A DNA stretch of 36,171 nt from Bacteroidales bacterium (GTDB lineage: Bacteria > Bacteroidota > Bacteroidia > Bacteroidales > JAADJA01): the NCBI GenBank assembly GCA_030596605.1, contig JAUVJI010000028.1, positions 1 through 36,171 of the forward strand, written 5' to 3'. Positions within the stretch are counted from its first letter, which is position 1, and each line of letters starts with the position of its first letter. The notes beneath the pieces are model-generated. The model was not told where the DNA came from, made no database searches, and was given only the letters and a program-made list of their open reading frames with translations. Of this stretch, positions 7,275-17,800 are shown in pieces. The position numbers and the translations under genes are program-made.

Positions 7275-8438
7275 TTATTTCATCAGTGGTTGAGCGAATC
7301 GAATGACATCATCGGCTGTTATTTTATTGTCGCATAGTATGGCCAGTCTTTCAACCACATTGCGCAACTCACGAATATTACCGGTCCAGGGCATTTTCTG
7401 AAGTTCTGCTATAGCCCCATCTTCAAATGGTAAAAATGGTTTTCCATTATTATCACAAGTTTGCTGCATGAAATGATCTGCCAGTATGGGAATATCATCA
7501 ATTCTTTCCCTCAATGCAGGAACATGGATCAGGATAACACTCAGGCGGTGATATAAATCCTCCCTGAACTTCTCTTTTTCTATTTCTTTCTTTATGTTTT
7601 TATTTGTGGCAGCAATTACCCTCACATCAACCGGGATATCCTTTTCTCCTCCCACACGGGTAATTTTATTCTCTTGTAAAGCACGTAATACTTTTGCCTG
7701 TGCTGACAGGCTCATATCGCCAATTTCATCCAGAAATATTATTCCTCCATGGGCTTGTTCAAAATCACCCTTTCGTTGTTTAATGGCAGAAGTAAAAGAA
7801 CCTTTTTCATGACCGAACAACTGGCTCTCGATCAGTTCCGAAGGGATGGCTGCACAATTTACTTCAACAAAGGGTGCATGTGAACGCTCACTTTGTTCAT
7901 GAAGCCAGCGGGCAACCAATTCTTTCCCAGTCCCATTTTCACCGGTTATCAAAACCCGTGCATCTGTTGGGGCAACGCGTTCAATCAAATCCTTTATATT
8001 GGTAAGCACTTCAGATTCCCCTATCATTTCATACGCCTGACTTACCTGTTTTTTTAACTTTTTGGTTTCAGTTATAAGGGTTGATTTATCGAGCGCATTT
8101 CTTATGGTTATGAGCAAACGATTCAGGTCGGGTGGTTTGGCAATATAATCGAAGGCGCCTTTTTTAATTGCCTCTACTGCTGTTTCAATAGTACCATGGC
8201 CTGAAATCATAATGATGGGAGTGTCTGTCATGGATAAAGCCTTATCCAAAACTTCCATGCCATCCATACCGGGCATTTTTATATCGCATAAAATCGCATC
8301 ATATGTATTTTGCTTGATCTTTTCGATAGCAATTTCCCCGTTTTCTGCTTCGTTCACTTTAAATTTCTCAAGCTCAAGAATTTCTTTTAAAGTGTTCCTG
8401 ATACTTCTCTCATCATCAATTACCAGAATTGTAGCCAT
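7275..8438 (-). CDS. NtrC-family sigma54 response regulator without HTH domain
   Basis: The 387-residue regulator has a receiver domain (1-120; acidic pocket DD at 8-9, phosphoacceptor Asp52 in CDIKMPGMDG, and a Lys in YIAKPP) and a sigma54-activating AAA+ domain (about 143-370; Walker A GENGTGKE, FLDEIGDM as Walker B, and arginine-finger region). The sigma54-contacting loop reads GSFTSA instead of GAFTGA. The protein ends at DDVIRFAQPLMK, directly after the AAA+ lid, so the usual Fis-type DNA-binding helix-turn-helix is missing; such proteins can act from solution. The start at 8438 fits the MATILVIDDE receiver start and the upstream -7 element. No partner kinase is adjacent. Confidence 0.93.
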   Translation of the reverse strand: MATILVIDDERSIRNTLKEILELEKFKVNEAENGEIAIEKIKQNTYDAILCDIKMPGMDGMEVLDKALSMTDTPIIMISGHGTIETAVEAIKKGAFDYIAKPPDLNRLLITIRNALDKSTLITETKKLKKQVSQAYEMIGESEVLTNIKDLIERVAPTDARVLITGENGTGKELVARWLHEQSERSHAPFVEVNCAAIPSELIESQLFGHEKGSFTSAIKQRKGDFEQAHGGIIFLDEIGDMSLSAQAKVLRALQENKITRVGGEKDIPVDVRVIAATNKNIKKEIEKEKFREDLYHRLSVILIHVPALRERIDDIPILADHFMQQTCDNNGKPFLPFEDGAIAELQKMPWTGNIRELRNVVERLAILCDNKITADDVIRFAQPLMK

Positions 8439-8464
8439 ATTCTTAATTTGATTTAATAAGGATT

Positions 8465-8487
8465 CAAAGATAAATATTTTATCTTTG
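8465..8487. promoter_or_regulatory. Back-to-back -7 elements of divergent promoters
   Basis: TATCTTTG on the plus strand (8480-8487, towards the ABC gene) and TATCTTTG on the minus strand (8465-8472, towards the regulator gene) face outwards and together form a near-perfect 23-base palindrome. No good TTTG -33 element is seen for either, so these may be weak or activator-dependent. The minus-strand site supports 8438 as the regulator start. Confidence 0.5.
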
Positions 8488-8504
8488 CAGCCATAAGAAC
8501 TCGA

Positions 8505-9176
8505 ATGATAAAGGCTGTAAATATTCACAAATCTTTTGGTAAACTGGAAGTGTTAAAGGGCATTGATCTTTTTATTTCCAAAGGTGAAATAGTTTCTGTC
8601 GTAGGCGCTTCGGGAGCCGGTAAATCCACACTGCTACATATTATTGGCACACTTGATAATGCTGATAAAGGTGAAGTTTCAATTGATGATATAATTGTAA
8701 ATCGATTAAATGAAAAAAAACTATCAGCTTTCAGGAATAAGCATATTGGATTTGTTTTTCAATTCCACCATTTATTGCCCGAATTTACAGCTTTGGAAAA
8801 TGTTTGTATTCCGTCATTTATTGCAGGTGTGTCAAAGAGTAATGCTGTTTACAAGGCAAAAGAGTTACTTGGCTTTTTAAATCTTTCTGACAGGCTGGAA
8901 CATAAACCTGCTGAACTTTCGGGAGGGGAACAGCAACGCGTTGCTGTAGCGAGAGCTTTAATCAATGAACCATCTGTGATCCTGGCTGATGAGCCTTCAG
9001 GTAATTTGGATTCTGCATCTTCATTGGAGTTACATCAATTATTTTTTAATTTACGTGAAGAATTCAAACAGACCTTTATCATTGTAACGCATAACCAACA
9101 ACTTGCTGATATGGCTGACAGAAAACTTACGATCAAGGATGGGATCATCCAAAATGGAAACTCGAATAATCAATAA
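8505..9176 (+). CDS. lolD: ABC transporter ATP-binding protein, LolD-like
   Basis: The 223-residue nucleotide-binding subunit belongs to the LolD/MacB type, which powers extraction of lipoproteins from the inner membrane (LolCDE) or related mechanotransmission. It has Walker [10 protein letters not shown] (34-42), the Q loop [17 protein letters not shown] typical of LolD-like members, signature LSGGEQQR, Walker [11 protein letters not shown] loop NLDSAS and the H loop VTHN. The membrane partner (LolC/E-type) is not adjacent, as is frequent in Bacteroidota. It starts about 18 bases after the TATCTTTG element, so its leader is very short. The ABC subtype call is good; the exact substrate is inferred. 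Confidence 0.88.
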   Translation: MIKAVNIHKSFGKLEVLKGIDLFISKGEIVSVVGASGAGKSTLLHIIGTLDNADKGEVSIDDIIVNRLNEKKLSAFRNKHIGFVFQFHHLLPEFTALENVCIPSFIAGVSKSNAVYKAKELLGFLNLSDRLEHKPAELSGGEQQRVAVARALINEPSVILADEPSGNLDSASSLELHQLFFNLREEFKQTFIIVTHNQQLADMADRKLTIKDGIIQNGNSNNQ

Positions 9177-9237
9177 TATTTATCAGTGGTTAACGTTAAT
9201 AATTGTTAATCAAATAATAATGGCTTCAAATACATAA

Positions 9238-12200
9238 ATGATCTTGAAAAAAATAATTACTCTAATACTATTCCTTAATATTATTCTATTTGCCGGTATT
9301 TCTTTTGGACAAAATGGTACGAGTGCTTATGAATCAGTTATTATACAAGGTGACACCTATTATTCCAATGGTGATTATATCAATGCTAAAGCTTCTTACC
9401 ATTATGCAAGTCGCCTGAATCCGGAAGAACAGTATCCGAAGGATAAGTTAGACCAAACCCTTGAAAAGCTGAGGGCTAAGATGATTGTTATGGAAGAATT
9501 CATTGCCATCGTTTCAGAAGGGGATCAATATTTCAAACAGGACGAATTTGATAAAGCCATTGAAAAATACAATGAAGCAAAAAAGGTGGCACCGGGTGAA
9601 TCCTATCCAACTGATAAAATCAATGAGATCAACTGGATAGTTGATGAAACTGCAGCAAAACAAGCTGAGTATAATAGCGTGATCATTGATGCCGAGAAAT
9701 TCCTGAAATACAGAAAATTTGATAAAGCCAAAGAAGAATTTGAAAAGGCATTGTTGCTTTTACCTCGCGAACAATATCCCAAAGATAAAATTGCTGAACT
9801 TGATATTCTCATTGAAGAGAGAACAAGGGTACAGGCTGCCTATGAGGAGACGATTGCTAATGCTGACAGGCTTTTTAATTTAAAATATTACGAAAACTCA
9901 AGGGAGGAATACCAGAAAGCTGCCGATGCTAAACCGAATGAAGATTATCCCGCAGCAAAAATCAAAGAGATTGATGTGATCCTGGTTCAAAAAAATGAAT
10001 TTAATGATCTTATTAACGAAGCAGATGAACTTTATGTAAGTAAAGAGCTTGAACCGGCAAAATCGAAATACCAAGCTGCCCTTAAAATTTATCCGGGAGA
10101 AAGCTATCCCAAAGATATGATCAAAAAGATCAATTCGAAATTGGTCAAAAAAGTGGGCAAGGATGAAATTTATCAGCAATCTATTGCTGCTGCAGATGAG
10201 TTTCTGAAAAACGGTGATTATACGAATGCACTTACAGAATATGAAAATGCTGCATCAATAAAATCGAAAGAAGAATACCCAGCGCAAAAAATCGATGAAA
10301 TTAATAGATTAATAACACAGATAGAAGAGGCTGAAATGCAATATAATCTTGCTGTGCAGCGCGGAGAACAATATCTGGCACAGGACGATTATTTTTCAGC
10401 CAAGGATGAATTTGAAAGGGCAACTCAATTAAAGCCGGCGGAGCAATATCCTAAAAGCAAACTGGAAGATATAAATAAGGTCGTTGACCGGCAGCAAGAA
10501 ACTCTCGATAGTTTCAATCAATTCATAGCAGAAGCAGATGGATTAGTGGAAGAAAAGGAATACGATCAAGCTATTGATGCCTATCAGAGTGCATTGTTAA
10601 TTATTCCTGGCAGGCAATATGCGCTGGACAAAATTGAAGAAATTGAACAAACAAAATTAAATCTTGTCGAGCAAGAAGCCGAATATGAAAAATTAATCGC
10701 TGAAGCAGATAAATTTTTTAGCCAAAGCGAATTTGCTTTAGCGAGGATCAAATATGATGAAGCATTAAAACTGGATACTGAACAAACTTACCCGCAGGAG
10801 AAGATTACAGAAATTGATCAAAATTTATCAGGACAGGTTGAACTGGAAAGCGAATATAGCAAGCATATCGCAACAGCAGATATTTACTTTGGTAACCAGG
10901 AATACGAAAGCGCCCTGGCAGAATATCAGAAGGCCAATATTCTAAAACCTTCCGAACAACATCCGATTAGCAGAATAGACGAAATTAGCGCCATGTATAC
11001 TTCTCAAAACACAAGTAAGAAGAACTATGATGCTTATATTGTTTCGGGTGACCGGTATTTTGAGGATGGCAATTATTTGCAGGCTTTGAAGGAATATAAT
11101 TCAGCCCAGGAACTGATGCCGGAAGATAGTTATCCGGGATTAAAAATTACAGCAATCAATCAACTGATCTCAAGTCAGCAGTCACAGGATGAAGAGTATT
11201 TACTGCTGATCGCTGCTGCCGATCAATTATACCAGGAAAAGAAGTATGAAGAAGCACGCGCCAAATATGAAGAGGCATTATTGAAAAAGCCCGGTGAAAA
11301 ATATCCTACTGAACGAATAGACCAAATAAATGCTATTCTTGCATCAATTGGGGATCAGAATGTAGAATATAATGAAGCCATAAAAGAAGCAGATGGATTG
11401 TTTGGCCTTCAGCAATATGAGGAAGCGAAACTGGCTTATATGAAGGCAGCAAATTTAAATGAGAAGGAGCAATACCCCAAAGATAAGATGGAGGAGATGG
11501 ACCGGATCATCACCAGCCAAAAGGCTAATCAGGCTGAATACAACAGGATAGTTGCTGCGGCAGACAGGATGATGGAATCGGAAGAATATGATAAAGCAAG
11601 AGAGAAGTATATTGCAGCCCTGGAATTATTGCCGGTTGAACAATATCCACAAGATAAATTAAATGAGATAGCTGAAATAGCTCTAACCAATGAGCTAAAC
11701 GTTCAGGAAACCTACAATAATTTGATTACTGAAGCGGATAGCCATTTTGAAAAACAAGAATACGGCCAGGCAAAGATCAAGTATCAGAATGCCTTAAAGT
11801 ATAAACCGGATGAAGAATATCCTGTTCAGAAACTGGCTGAAGTTGAAAGTTTAAGCAGTAATCTGGAAGATAAGGAGGCAACCTTTAACAGGTTAATTGC
11901 TGAGGGTGATATTGCATTTAAAGCAAAAGATTACCAGGAAGCGAAAAGCAAATACATAGAAGCTTCTGCCCTGTTTCCAAAGGAAGAATATCCCATTAAT
12001 AAAATTGAAGAGATAAATCTCGTTCATAAGGCGAAAAATCAGGATCAACAGCAAGCATATGATAAAGCCATTGCTGATGCAGATAAATATTACTCCTCAA
12101 AGATTCTTGACCTTGCACTAGAATCATACAAAGAAGCTAAAGCGATTATTCCGGATGAGCCTTATCCTGATGAAATGATCAATAAGATAAACAAGATATT

Positions 12201-12555
12201 GGATGAAAATGCTGTTCGGGATATGGTTGCCACTGCGGTTACGATAGAGAAAAATGGCATGGAGAAGTTTGGCTTTGAACCCATACTTGTCACTGACCGT
12301 AAAAGTAGTCTCATTTTTATCAGGGCAAAAAACGTTTCAGGTTCGGATTTTAAGGTTTTTATGAGTTATGGTAAAGGGGGAAGTAAAAATGGAGGGTATA
12401 TTTTACCTATTCCTGCTGAAAACACTGCAAAAGATTATTTCATTCCTATTGGAAATCAATATACATGGTTCTCCGAAGATAATGACTGGATTAGCCTGAC
12501 AACTCAAGGTGGTTCAATAGAAGTTATTAAAGTGAAGATATTAAAAGACGAATAG
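9238..12555 (+). CDS. Exported protein with 17 TPR-like repeats
   Basis: The 1105-residue protein has a signal peptide (MILKKIITLILFLNIILFAGISFGQ). I count 17 tandem units of about 58 residues, each two helices followed by a fixed turn: A(D/E)xxxxxxxYxxAxxxYxxA, then P-E-x-YP-x-x-K-I-x-E-I. They are spaced regularly from about residue 30 to 1000. The last ~100 residues (from about 1004) lack repeats and look like a beta-rich domain (FGFEPILVTD... FFIPIGNQYTWFSEDNDWISL region). It probably is a periplasmic or surface scaffold; its partner is unknown. It starts 61 bases after the ABC gene on the same strand and may be co-transcribed. The unit is highly regular, implying expansion by duplication. 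Confidence 0.88.
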   Translation: MILKKIITLILFLNIILFAGISFGQNGTSAYESVIIQGDTYYSNGDYINAKASYHYASRLNPEEQYPKDKLDQTLEKLRAKMIVMEEFIAIVSEGDQYFKQDEFDKAIEKYNEAKKVAPGESYPTDKINEINWIVDETAAKQAEYNSVIIDAEKFLKYRKFDKAKEEFEKALLLLPREQYPKDKIAELDILIEERTRVQAAYEETIANADRLFNLKYYENSREEYQKAADAKPNEDYPAAKIKEIDVILVQKNEFNDLINEADELYVSKELEPAKSKYQAALKIYPGESYPKDMIKKINSKLVKKVGKDEIYQQSIAAADEFLKNGDYTNALTEYENAASIKSKEEYPAQKIDEINRLITQIEEAEMQYNLAVQRGEQYLAQDDYFSAKDEFERATQLKPAEQYPKSKLEDINKVVDRQQETLDSFNQFIAEADGLVEEKEYDQAIDAYQSALLIIPGRQYALDKIEEIEQTKLNLVEQEAEYEKLIAEADKFFSQSEFALARIKYDEALKLDTEQTYPQEKITEIDQNLSGQVELESEYSKHIATADIYFGNQEYESALAEYQKANILKPSEQHPISRIDEISAMYTSQNTSKKNYDAYIVSGDRYFEDGNYLQALKEYNSAQELMPEDSYPGLKITAINQLISSQQSQDEEYLLLIAAADQLYQEKKYEEARAKYEEALLKKPGEKYPTERIDQINAILASIGDQNVEYNEAIKEADGLFGLQQYEEAKLAYMKAANLNEKEQYPKDKMEEMDRIITSQKANQAEYNRIVAAADRMMESEEYDKAREKYIAALELLPVEQYPQDKLNEIAEIALTNELNVQETYNNLITEADSHFEKQEYGQAKIKYQNALKYKPDEEYPVQKLAEVESLSSNLEDKEATFNRLIAEGDIAFKAKDYQEAKSKYIEASALFPKEEYPINKIEEINLVHKAKNQDQQQAYDKAIADADKYYSSKILDLALESYKEAKAIIPDEPYPDEMINKINKILDENAVRDMVATAVTIEKNGMEKFGFEPILVTDRKSSLIFIRAKNVSGSDFKVFMSYGKGGSKNGGYILPIPAENTAKDYFIPIGNQYTWFSEDNDWISLTTQGGSIEVIKVKILKDE

Positions 12556-12569
12556 TAAGTTGTAAGCAC

Positions 12570-12718
12570 TAATATCTAATCTCTCCCGAAGGGATGCCTT
12601 TGGCATAAATTCTAAACAATATTAAAATTCTAATTTTAAAATGTTCAAAACAGTTTGGATCATTAGAATTTTGATATTTGAAATTGTTTAGTATTTCGGA
12701 TTTAGGATTTCGAATTTT
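12570..12718. repeat. Dispersed repeat (copy 2), uninterrupted
   Basis: It starts with CTCCCGAAGGGATGCC and GGCATAAATTCTAAA and ends with GGATTTAGGATTTCGAATTT, as in copy 1 at 6970-7271. The interior is an imperfect inverted repeat (TTCTAAACAATATT... against ...AAATTGTTTAG). It fills the gap between the repeat-protein gene and the convergent antiporter gene. Confidence 0.55.
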
Positions 12719-12759
12719 AGTTGATATTGAAAAAAGTTTCTGTAATCAAACTTAATGCA

Positions 12760-13983
12760 CTATTTCTCAATTCTGTCATCTCCGATATAAATTTCCATTT
12801 CAGGAATTTTATAAGTTGATCTTAATAAACCAAACATCATAATCAGGCTGGTTACCAGGATTACAAAAAACAACAAACCTTCGCTGATAGCGCCAATACT
12901 GAATTCTTTTGGTATGGCATAAAAAAGAAGGATGGTGATCAGTCCGCGAGGCGCTATAAATAATTCCGGATATAAGTTTCGCCTTGCCAGTAATTTCAGA
13001 TAAAGGAACCGAATTCCAAACAAAAGGGCAATTATTATCAGTCCTGATAGAATGATTTTTAAGTCTAATAATAATGCCAATTGTAATGTAAATCCAAATA
13101 TAAAAAAGAACAATGTACGGATCAGGAAGGCCGATTCAGCTGTGATCATTTTAAACCTGTCAATACCGTTTTGCAATTTTTCAATGTCCAGGTATTTGCT
13201 GAGTTTATTTGTGGAAAAAAGGTTAAGATTATTAAGTATCAATCCGAAAAACAGTATCATTAACAAAGATGATAGATGGAATATTTTACCAAATGCATAA
13301 AGTAAAACCATGATAGCAATCATAAGGAAAAACTTAATATTCATGGTAGTTTTATCAATAAAGAGCAATACAAGTGCAGAGATAATTACAGATATAACAA
13401 CAATGATAAAAAAGTCAGCTACAACCCAGGTGAAGTCACTGGCTTCCAGGGTTGGATTGGCTATTATAAAGTTAAAGATAAGAATCCCAAGAATGTCAGA
13501 AAAAATAGATTCATAAACAATGAACTCTTTTTTTTCTTCGTCAATGCCGGTAACACTGGGAATGGCTATGGCGCTGCTGATAACGGCAAATGGCAATGCA
13601 TTCACCAGGCAAATATAAAATGTAAATTCATCAAACATCAGTTTTATTCCTGATGCTATTAAAACTGCTGAGACAGCTAAAATAACCAATGCGGAAAAAA
13701 ATGACCGTACTATCAGCCAAATCTTATCCCGCCTAAGTTTTAATTCCAGGGCTCCTTCCAAAACGATCAAAATTACCCCGATAATCCCAAAAAACTGAAG
13801 CACTATTTTTAGAGAGGGCATCTCATAGCCCATTTTGTCAAAGGCAATCCTGGCCACAATCCCTGTTAATAAGAGTAACAGTACAGATGGGATTTTAGTT
13901 CTTAAAGAGAGTGCACTGTATGAATATGAAAGAATAACAAGCACACTGACAATGATAATGAGTATGTATGAATCTTCGAACAT
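12760..13983 (-). CDS. Cation/proton antiporter (CPA superfamily)
   Basis: The 407-residue integral membrane protein has about 11-13 predicted helices throughout, beginning with SYILIIIVSVLVILSYSYSA and the Kef/Nha-type segment KIPSVLLLLLTGIVARI. A conserved-looking acidic stretch (GIDEEKKEFIVYESIFSDILGIL) in the middle helices carries the Asp expected of the ion-binding site. It has no TrkA-N/RCK regulatory tail, so it would be a simple Na+ or K+/H+ exchanger acting in pH and salt balance. The ion is not predictable. It stands alone, convergent with the repeat-protein gene. Confidence 0.88.
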   Translation of the reverse strand: MFEDSYILIIIVSVLVILSYSYSALSLRTKIPSVLLLLLTGIVARIAFDKMGYEMPSLKIVLQFFGIIGVILIVLEGALELKLRRDKIWLIVRSFFSALVILAVSAVLIASGIKLMFDEFTFYICLVNALPFAVISSAIAIPSVTGIDEEKKEFIVYESIFSDILGILIFNFIIANPTLEASDFTWVVADFFIIVVISVIISALVLLFIDKTTMNIKFFLMIAIMVLLYAFGKIFHLSSLLMILFFGLILNNLNLFSTNKLSKYLDIEKLQNGIDRFKMITAESAFLIRTLFFFIFGFTLQLALLLDLKIILSGLIIIALLFGIRFLYLKLLARRNLYPELFIAPRGLITILLFYAIPKEFSIGAISEGLLFFVILVTSLIMMFGLLRSTYKIPEMEIYIGDDRIEK

Positions 13984-14063
13984 GAATAATTATTTTCCTT
14001 TTACAATGATAAAGAAAATATGTGAATCACTTTAAAGGAAATTTACTATCTCTCCAATACCGT

Positions 14064-14106
14064 ATAGCAGAATTCTGCTATTTTTTATTTTGGCAGTTTT
14101 CTGCTA
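14064..14106. promoter_or_regulatory. Two tandem operator-like palindromes
   Basis: TAGCAGAATTCTGCTA (14065-14080, perfect palindrome) and TGGCAGTTTTCTGCTA (14091-14106, same half-sites with one change) lie 26 bases apart centre to centre in the divergent space between the antiporter and the secreted-protein genes. This is the layout of a pair of dimer-binding sites. The regulator is unknown. Confidence 0.5.
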
Positions 14107-14228
14107 TGTTCCTTTGGAAATTATTTTGTATCTTTAAAGGTTCAATAAATATCAAAAAGAAAGGGGGATATATGAAGGATTAAATCTCCAATGAATTTCA
14201 CATTATTTATTAACTAAAAAATCATCTT

Positions 14229-14792
14229 ATGAAAACGAAAAAATTATCCATTACACTTTTCTCTCTGTCTTTATGCTTCTTTTTATCTTTAAATTCAAAA
14301 GCTGCAATTAATTATGTGATAGTAAATGATTCAGTTGTATGTCCTGATACAATTGAAGGAACAAATTACTATGAACTGGATTTAAATGGTGATGACATTG
14401 TTGATTTTAAGATTGGTGCAAGATTTGAACTAACCTTTGAATTTTCAGCTAAAACTTTCGATTGCCATTACACAAGTGTTGTATCATTGAATGAAAACAG
14501 GTTTTGTGCCGGACCCCTGTTTGATGGTGATACAATTTCATCTTCATTAAATTTTGTTGAAAACGATGTTCTATATGGTTATGCTGTTGAACATGGCGGA
14601 TATTTGGGTTATTGGCCTTCAACTATTCCCTCTGTTGATGATTTTGCATTTATAGGCCTGGAGTTTGATTTTAATAATGAAACATATTTTGGATGGATTA
14701 AACTTAAGACGGATGGACAATCCGTTACCATTGAAAGTTTCGCATGGAACCAAGTAGCAAATCAACCGATATTTGCTGGTCAGACCAATTAA
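14229..14792 (+). CDS. Secreted hypothetical protein
   Basis: The product has 187 residues with a signal peptide (MKTKKLSITLFSLSLCFFLSLNSKA). The mature part is acidic and beta-rich, with a calcium-loop-like LDLNGDDIVDFKIG near residue 50 and a C-terminal FGWIKLKTDGQSVTIESFAWN block. I have seen comparable GW(I/V)xL endings in secreted Bacteroidota proteins, but no named family is recognised and no T9SS tail is present. It lies 25 bases before the large T9SS protein gene and is probably co-transcribed with it from the operator-bearing upstream region (TATCTTTA at 14129-14136 is a possible -7 element). Confidence 0.75.
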   Translation: MKTKKLSITLFSLSLCFFLSLNSKAAINYVIVNDSVVCPDTIEGTNYYELDLNGDDIVDFKIGARFELTFEFSAKTFDCHYTSVVSLNENRFCAGPLFDGDTISSSLNFVENDVLYGYAVEHGGYLGYWPSTIPSVDDFAFIGLEFDFNNETYFGWIKLKTDGQSVTIESFAWNQVANQPIFAGQTN

Positions 14793-14817
14793 ATATTAAC
14801 ATTAAAAAACTACAATT

Positions 14818-17800
14818 ATGGAAAAGTATAGAAAAGTTGATTTTGCTAAACAGATAATCATTCTATTATATTTAGTTTTCATTCTATTTCCGTTCAATTC
14901 ATATTCACAAGACAATCCTTTTGTAATTATGCATGATGGAAAATTTTATTTGGGATGTGAAGAATTTTACCCTGTAGCAGTAAATTATGGTGTTTGGCCT
15001 ACACAAGCTACCAATGATACGTTTTATATATCTCCAACAAATGTACTGTGTCATTATCCAGAATATTGCTGTGATACTATTGACATAACTTCCTGTGGTA
15101 TAAATTCTGTTGCATGGGAACAAGAACTGATAGACCATTTAACCATGATGGACTCGCTTAACTTTAATATGATTCGGTTGTTGGGTTTTAGTATTGGTTA
15201 CAGGGATGATAATCCTCTTTGGGGTGAGGTTCTTCAATCAAGGACATATTTTAAACAAACTTATGAAAATACACATTGTTTCGACTTAATGGATGGAATT
15301 GTAATGAATAGCAACTCTTTTTCATTTCAGGGAGATATGCTTCAAAAGGTTATTGATGTTATTTATGAAAATAATTTTTCATTCAAATTACTGATTTTGA
15401 TGGGGGGAGGTAGAGTTGAAATGCTTTCAGATACCTATGCAGATTATTTAGCCTATATGGCAAACAGGTTTAGGGATGAACCTGTAATTTTTGGATATGA
15501 TCTGTACAATGAACCTGGTATGCATTATGAGGAGGAATTGACAAAAGCTCAAATAGCTGAAAAATGTTCAACATGGTATCATGCTATCAAACAAAATGCA
15601 CCTTCTCATTTTGTTACAATGGGCGTTCATGTATTAGATGTCTTTCATTGGGATCCGCAAATTTTACCTCTTGATTTCCTATCTTTTCATCTATACAGGA
15701 AACCACATGTGTCCGAAGGTTATGAAATTGGACCAGCATTAGAAAGATACAAAGTATTTCTTCAATGGATTTCAAAATCATTCAGCAAACCTTATATGAT
15801 AGGAGAAACATCATATTCAGGAATTGATTATTTCCCACCTAGTTTACCTCCTCAACATCCGATAATACCTGGGGAAGCTGATCAAGCTGCATTTGCAGAT
15901 TCTTCTCTTAGATACACAAAATGGTATGGAAACATAGGATATTCATGGTGGTATTATAAAGACGTAGCATCACATTGGGTAACCAATGAAAAAGCCTATT
16001 CAAACTATTATGGTATTGTCAGAATGGAGTATTACCATCCACAGGGATCGTATGATGAAATTTACAAGCCATTAACAGGTAATATTTTTATTAACTATGA
16101 TCCAAATTCAATCAGTGGCAGTTTCATTGATCCCCATGATACATTATATCACAACCCTAACCCTGCATCTCTTGATAGTGTAATATTTAGTGGATATGTA
16201 ACAGACGGGAGCAATGGAATTGAAAATGTATTAATAAGAGCAAATAATGCGAATACAGACAATGATACTGTAATATATGAAAATTATTTTGCAATTACTG
16301 ACAACGATGGTTTCTATAAAATTTGCACAGGTCTTCCTAATAGTCCCAACACGAAAATTCGTAAATTCTGGTGTTCATATCCAAACGGAGATTCGTTTAT
16401 TATTGAAGATTGGAACGGTGTAACAATTCCATCAGAGATAATTCTTCAGGATCTTGATCCTACCCAACTACCTTCTGAACCAAACAACGAAACACTTGTT
16501 ATTAAAGCAGGTGAGCAGGTAACATGGGACAACCTCCAGTCCCTGCCCTATAAAGAGGTCATCATTGAGCCGGGAGCACAGCTGAATGTTTTATCAGATA
16601 CTTATCTTAACAAGGATGCGAAAATAGTAGTGCAACGGGGAGGTGAATTAATTATTGACGGGGGCGGATTGATAGGATCGTGCATGTGGAAGGGCATTGA
16701 AGTGTGGGGAACCAGAAACCAGCCTCCAACCACTATAGGAGCTCATGGCAAAGTAGAAATGAAAAACGGTTCGGTAATAGAAAATGCATTGTATGGTATT
16801 CGCACAATTAAAGCAGAAATAGATCCAACCGAAGGTGAAGAAATGGATTACAACTTTACCGGTGGTAAGGTTGTGGCTTCAGGCGGTTCTGTATTTAGAA
16901 ATTGTAAATTTGGAGTCAGGTTCCACGCTTACAATTACGACCATCACAGCAGTTTCACCGATATTACTTTCGAAACCACAGATTCAATACTTATACCCAA
17001 CGGAATGCCCAATGCGGGTTTGTACTTCGACCAGGTTAAAGGCATAACTGTAAAAGGCTGCACATTCAGAAATACGCGAGGAGACTACGAAGTACCTTCT
17101 GACAAAAGAGGCCGGGGTATTTATAGCTTCGATTCAAACTTTGAGGTAATACCCTATTGTACAAGTACAACTTCCCCCTGCCCAACGGAGTATATACAGC
17201 CTTGCAGGTTTGAAAAGCTGTATTACGGAATCAGGGCCATGAACAGCAGGACAGCAGCCACCTTTACAGTTGATACGGCCGATTTCATCAACAATGTAAG
17301 AGCCTTGTATGCAGGCGGCGTTGATAATATTTTGGTAACACGCAGCCTTTTTGAAATGGGTGCTTCTTTCTACGGGACTCGCGGTATTTACTTAGATGAA
17401 TGTACAGGTTATACCATTGAGGAGAATGATTTTTATGAAACGGAGAATGAAACCATCGGCATCGTAGTAAACCAGTCGGGTGGCAATTTGAACGAAATTT
17501 ACCTCAACCGGTTTATTGATACCAAGCACGGGATACTGGCACAAAACGAAAACAGGGCAACAGACGGTACCGGCCTTCAACTCAAATGCAACGAGTTTGT
17601 TGATAACAATTACGACATTGCCGTAACCTACGATCTTTACCCCATGACCAAGCTTACCGGCATAGCTAAAAAACAGGGATCCACCGGCTCCCAGCCCGAT
17701 GCCCCTGCCGGCAACCGCTTTAGCTGGACAGGTCCCACAGGCACCCCCACCGATATCAACAACCAGACGCAGCATTTGACTTATTATTATCATGTTTATG

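Noticed and set aside
7275-8528. Upstream start at 8528 for the sigma54 regulator
   Set aside because: The extra 30 residues are not receiver-like, overlap lolD on the other strand and lie upstream of the -7 element; MATILVIDDE at 8438 is the proper start.
9898-10179. Minus-strand frames inside the repeat protein gene
   Set aside because: They arise from the regular codon pattern of the plus-strand repeats and are not expected to be genes.
14091-14106. Possible sigma54 promoter (TGGCAG...TGCT)
   Set aside because: The GG to GC distance is one base short of the -24/-12 consensus, and the sequence is better explained as the second copy of the operator-like palindrome.
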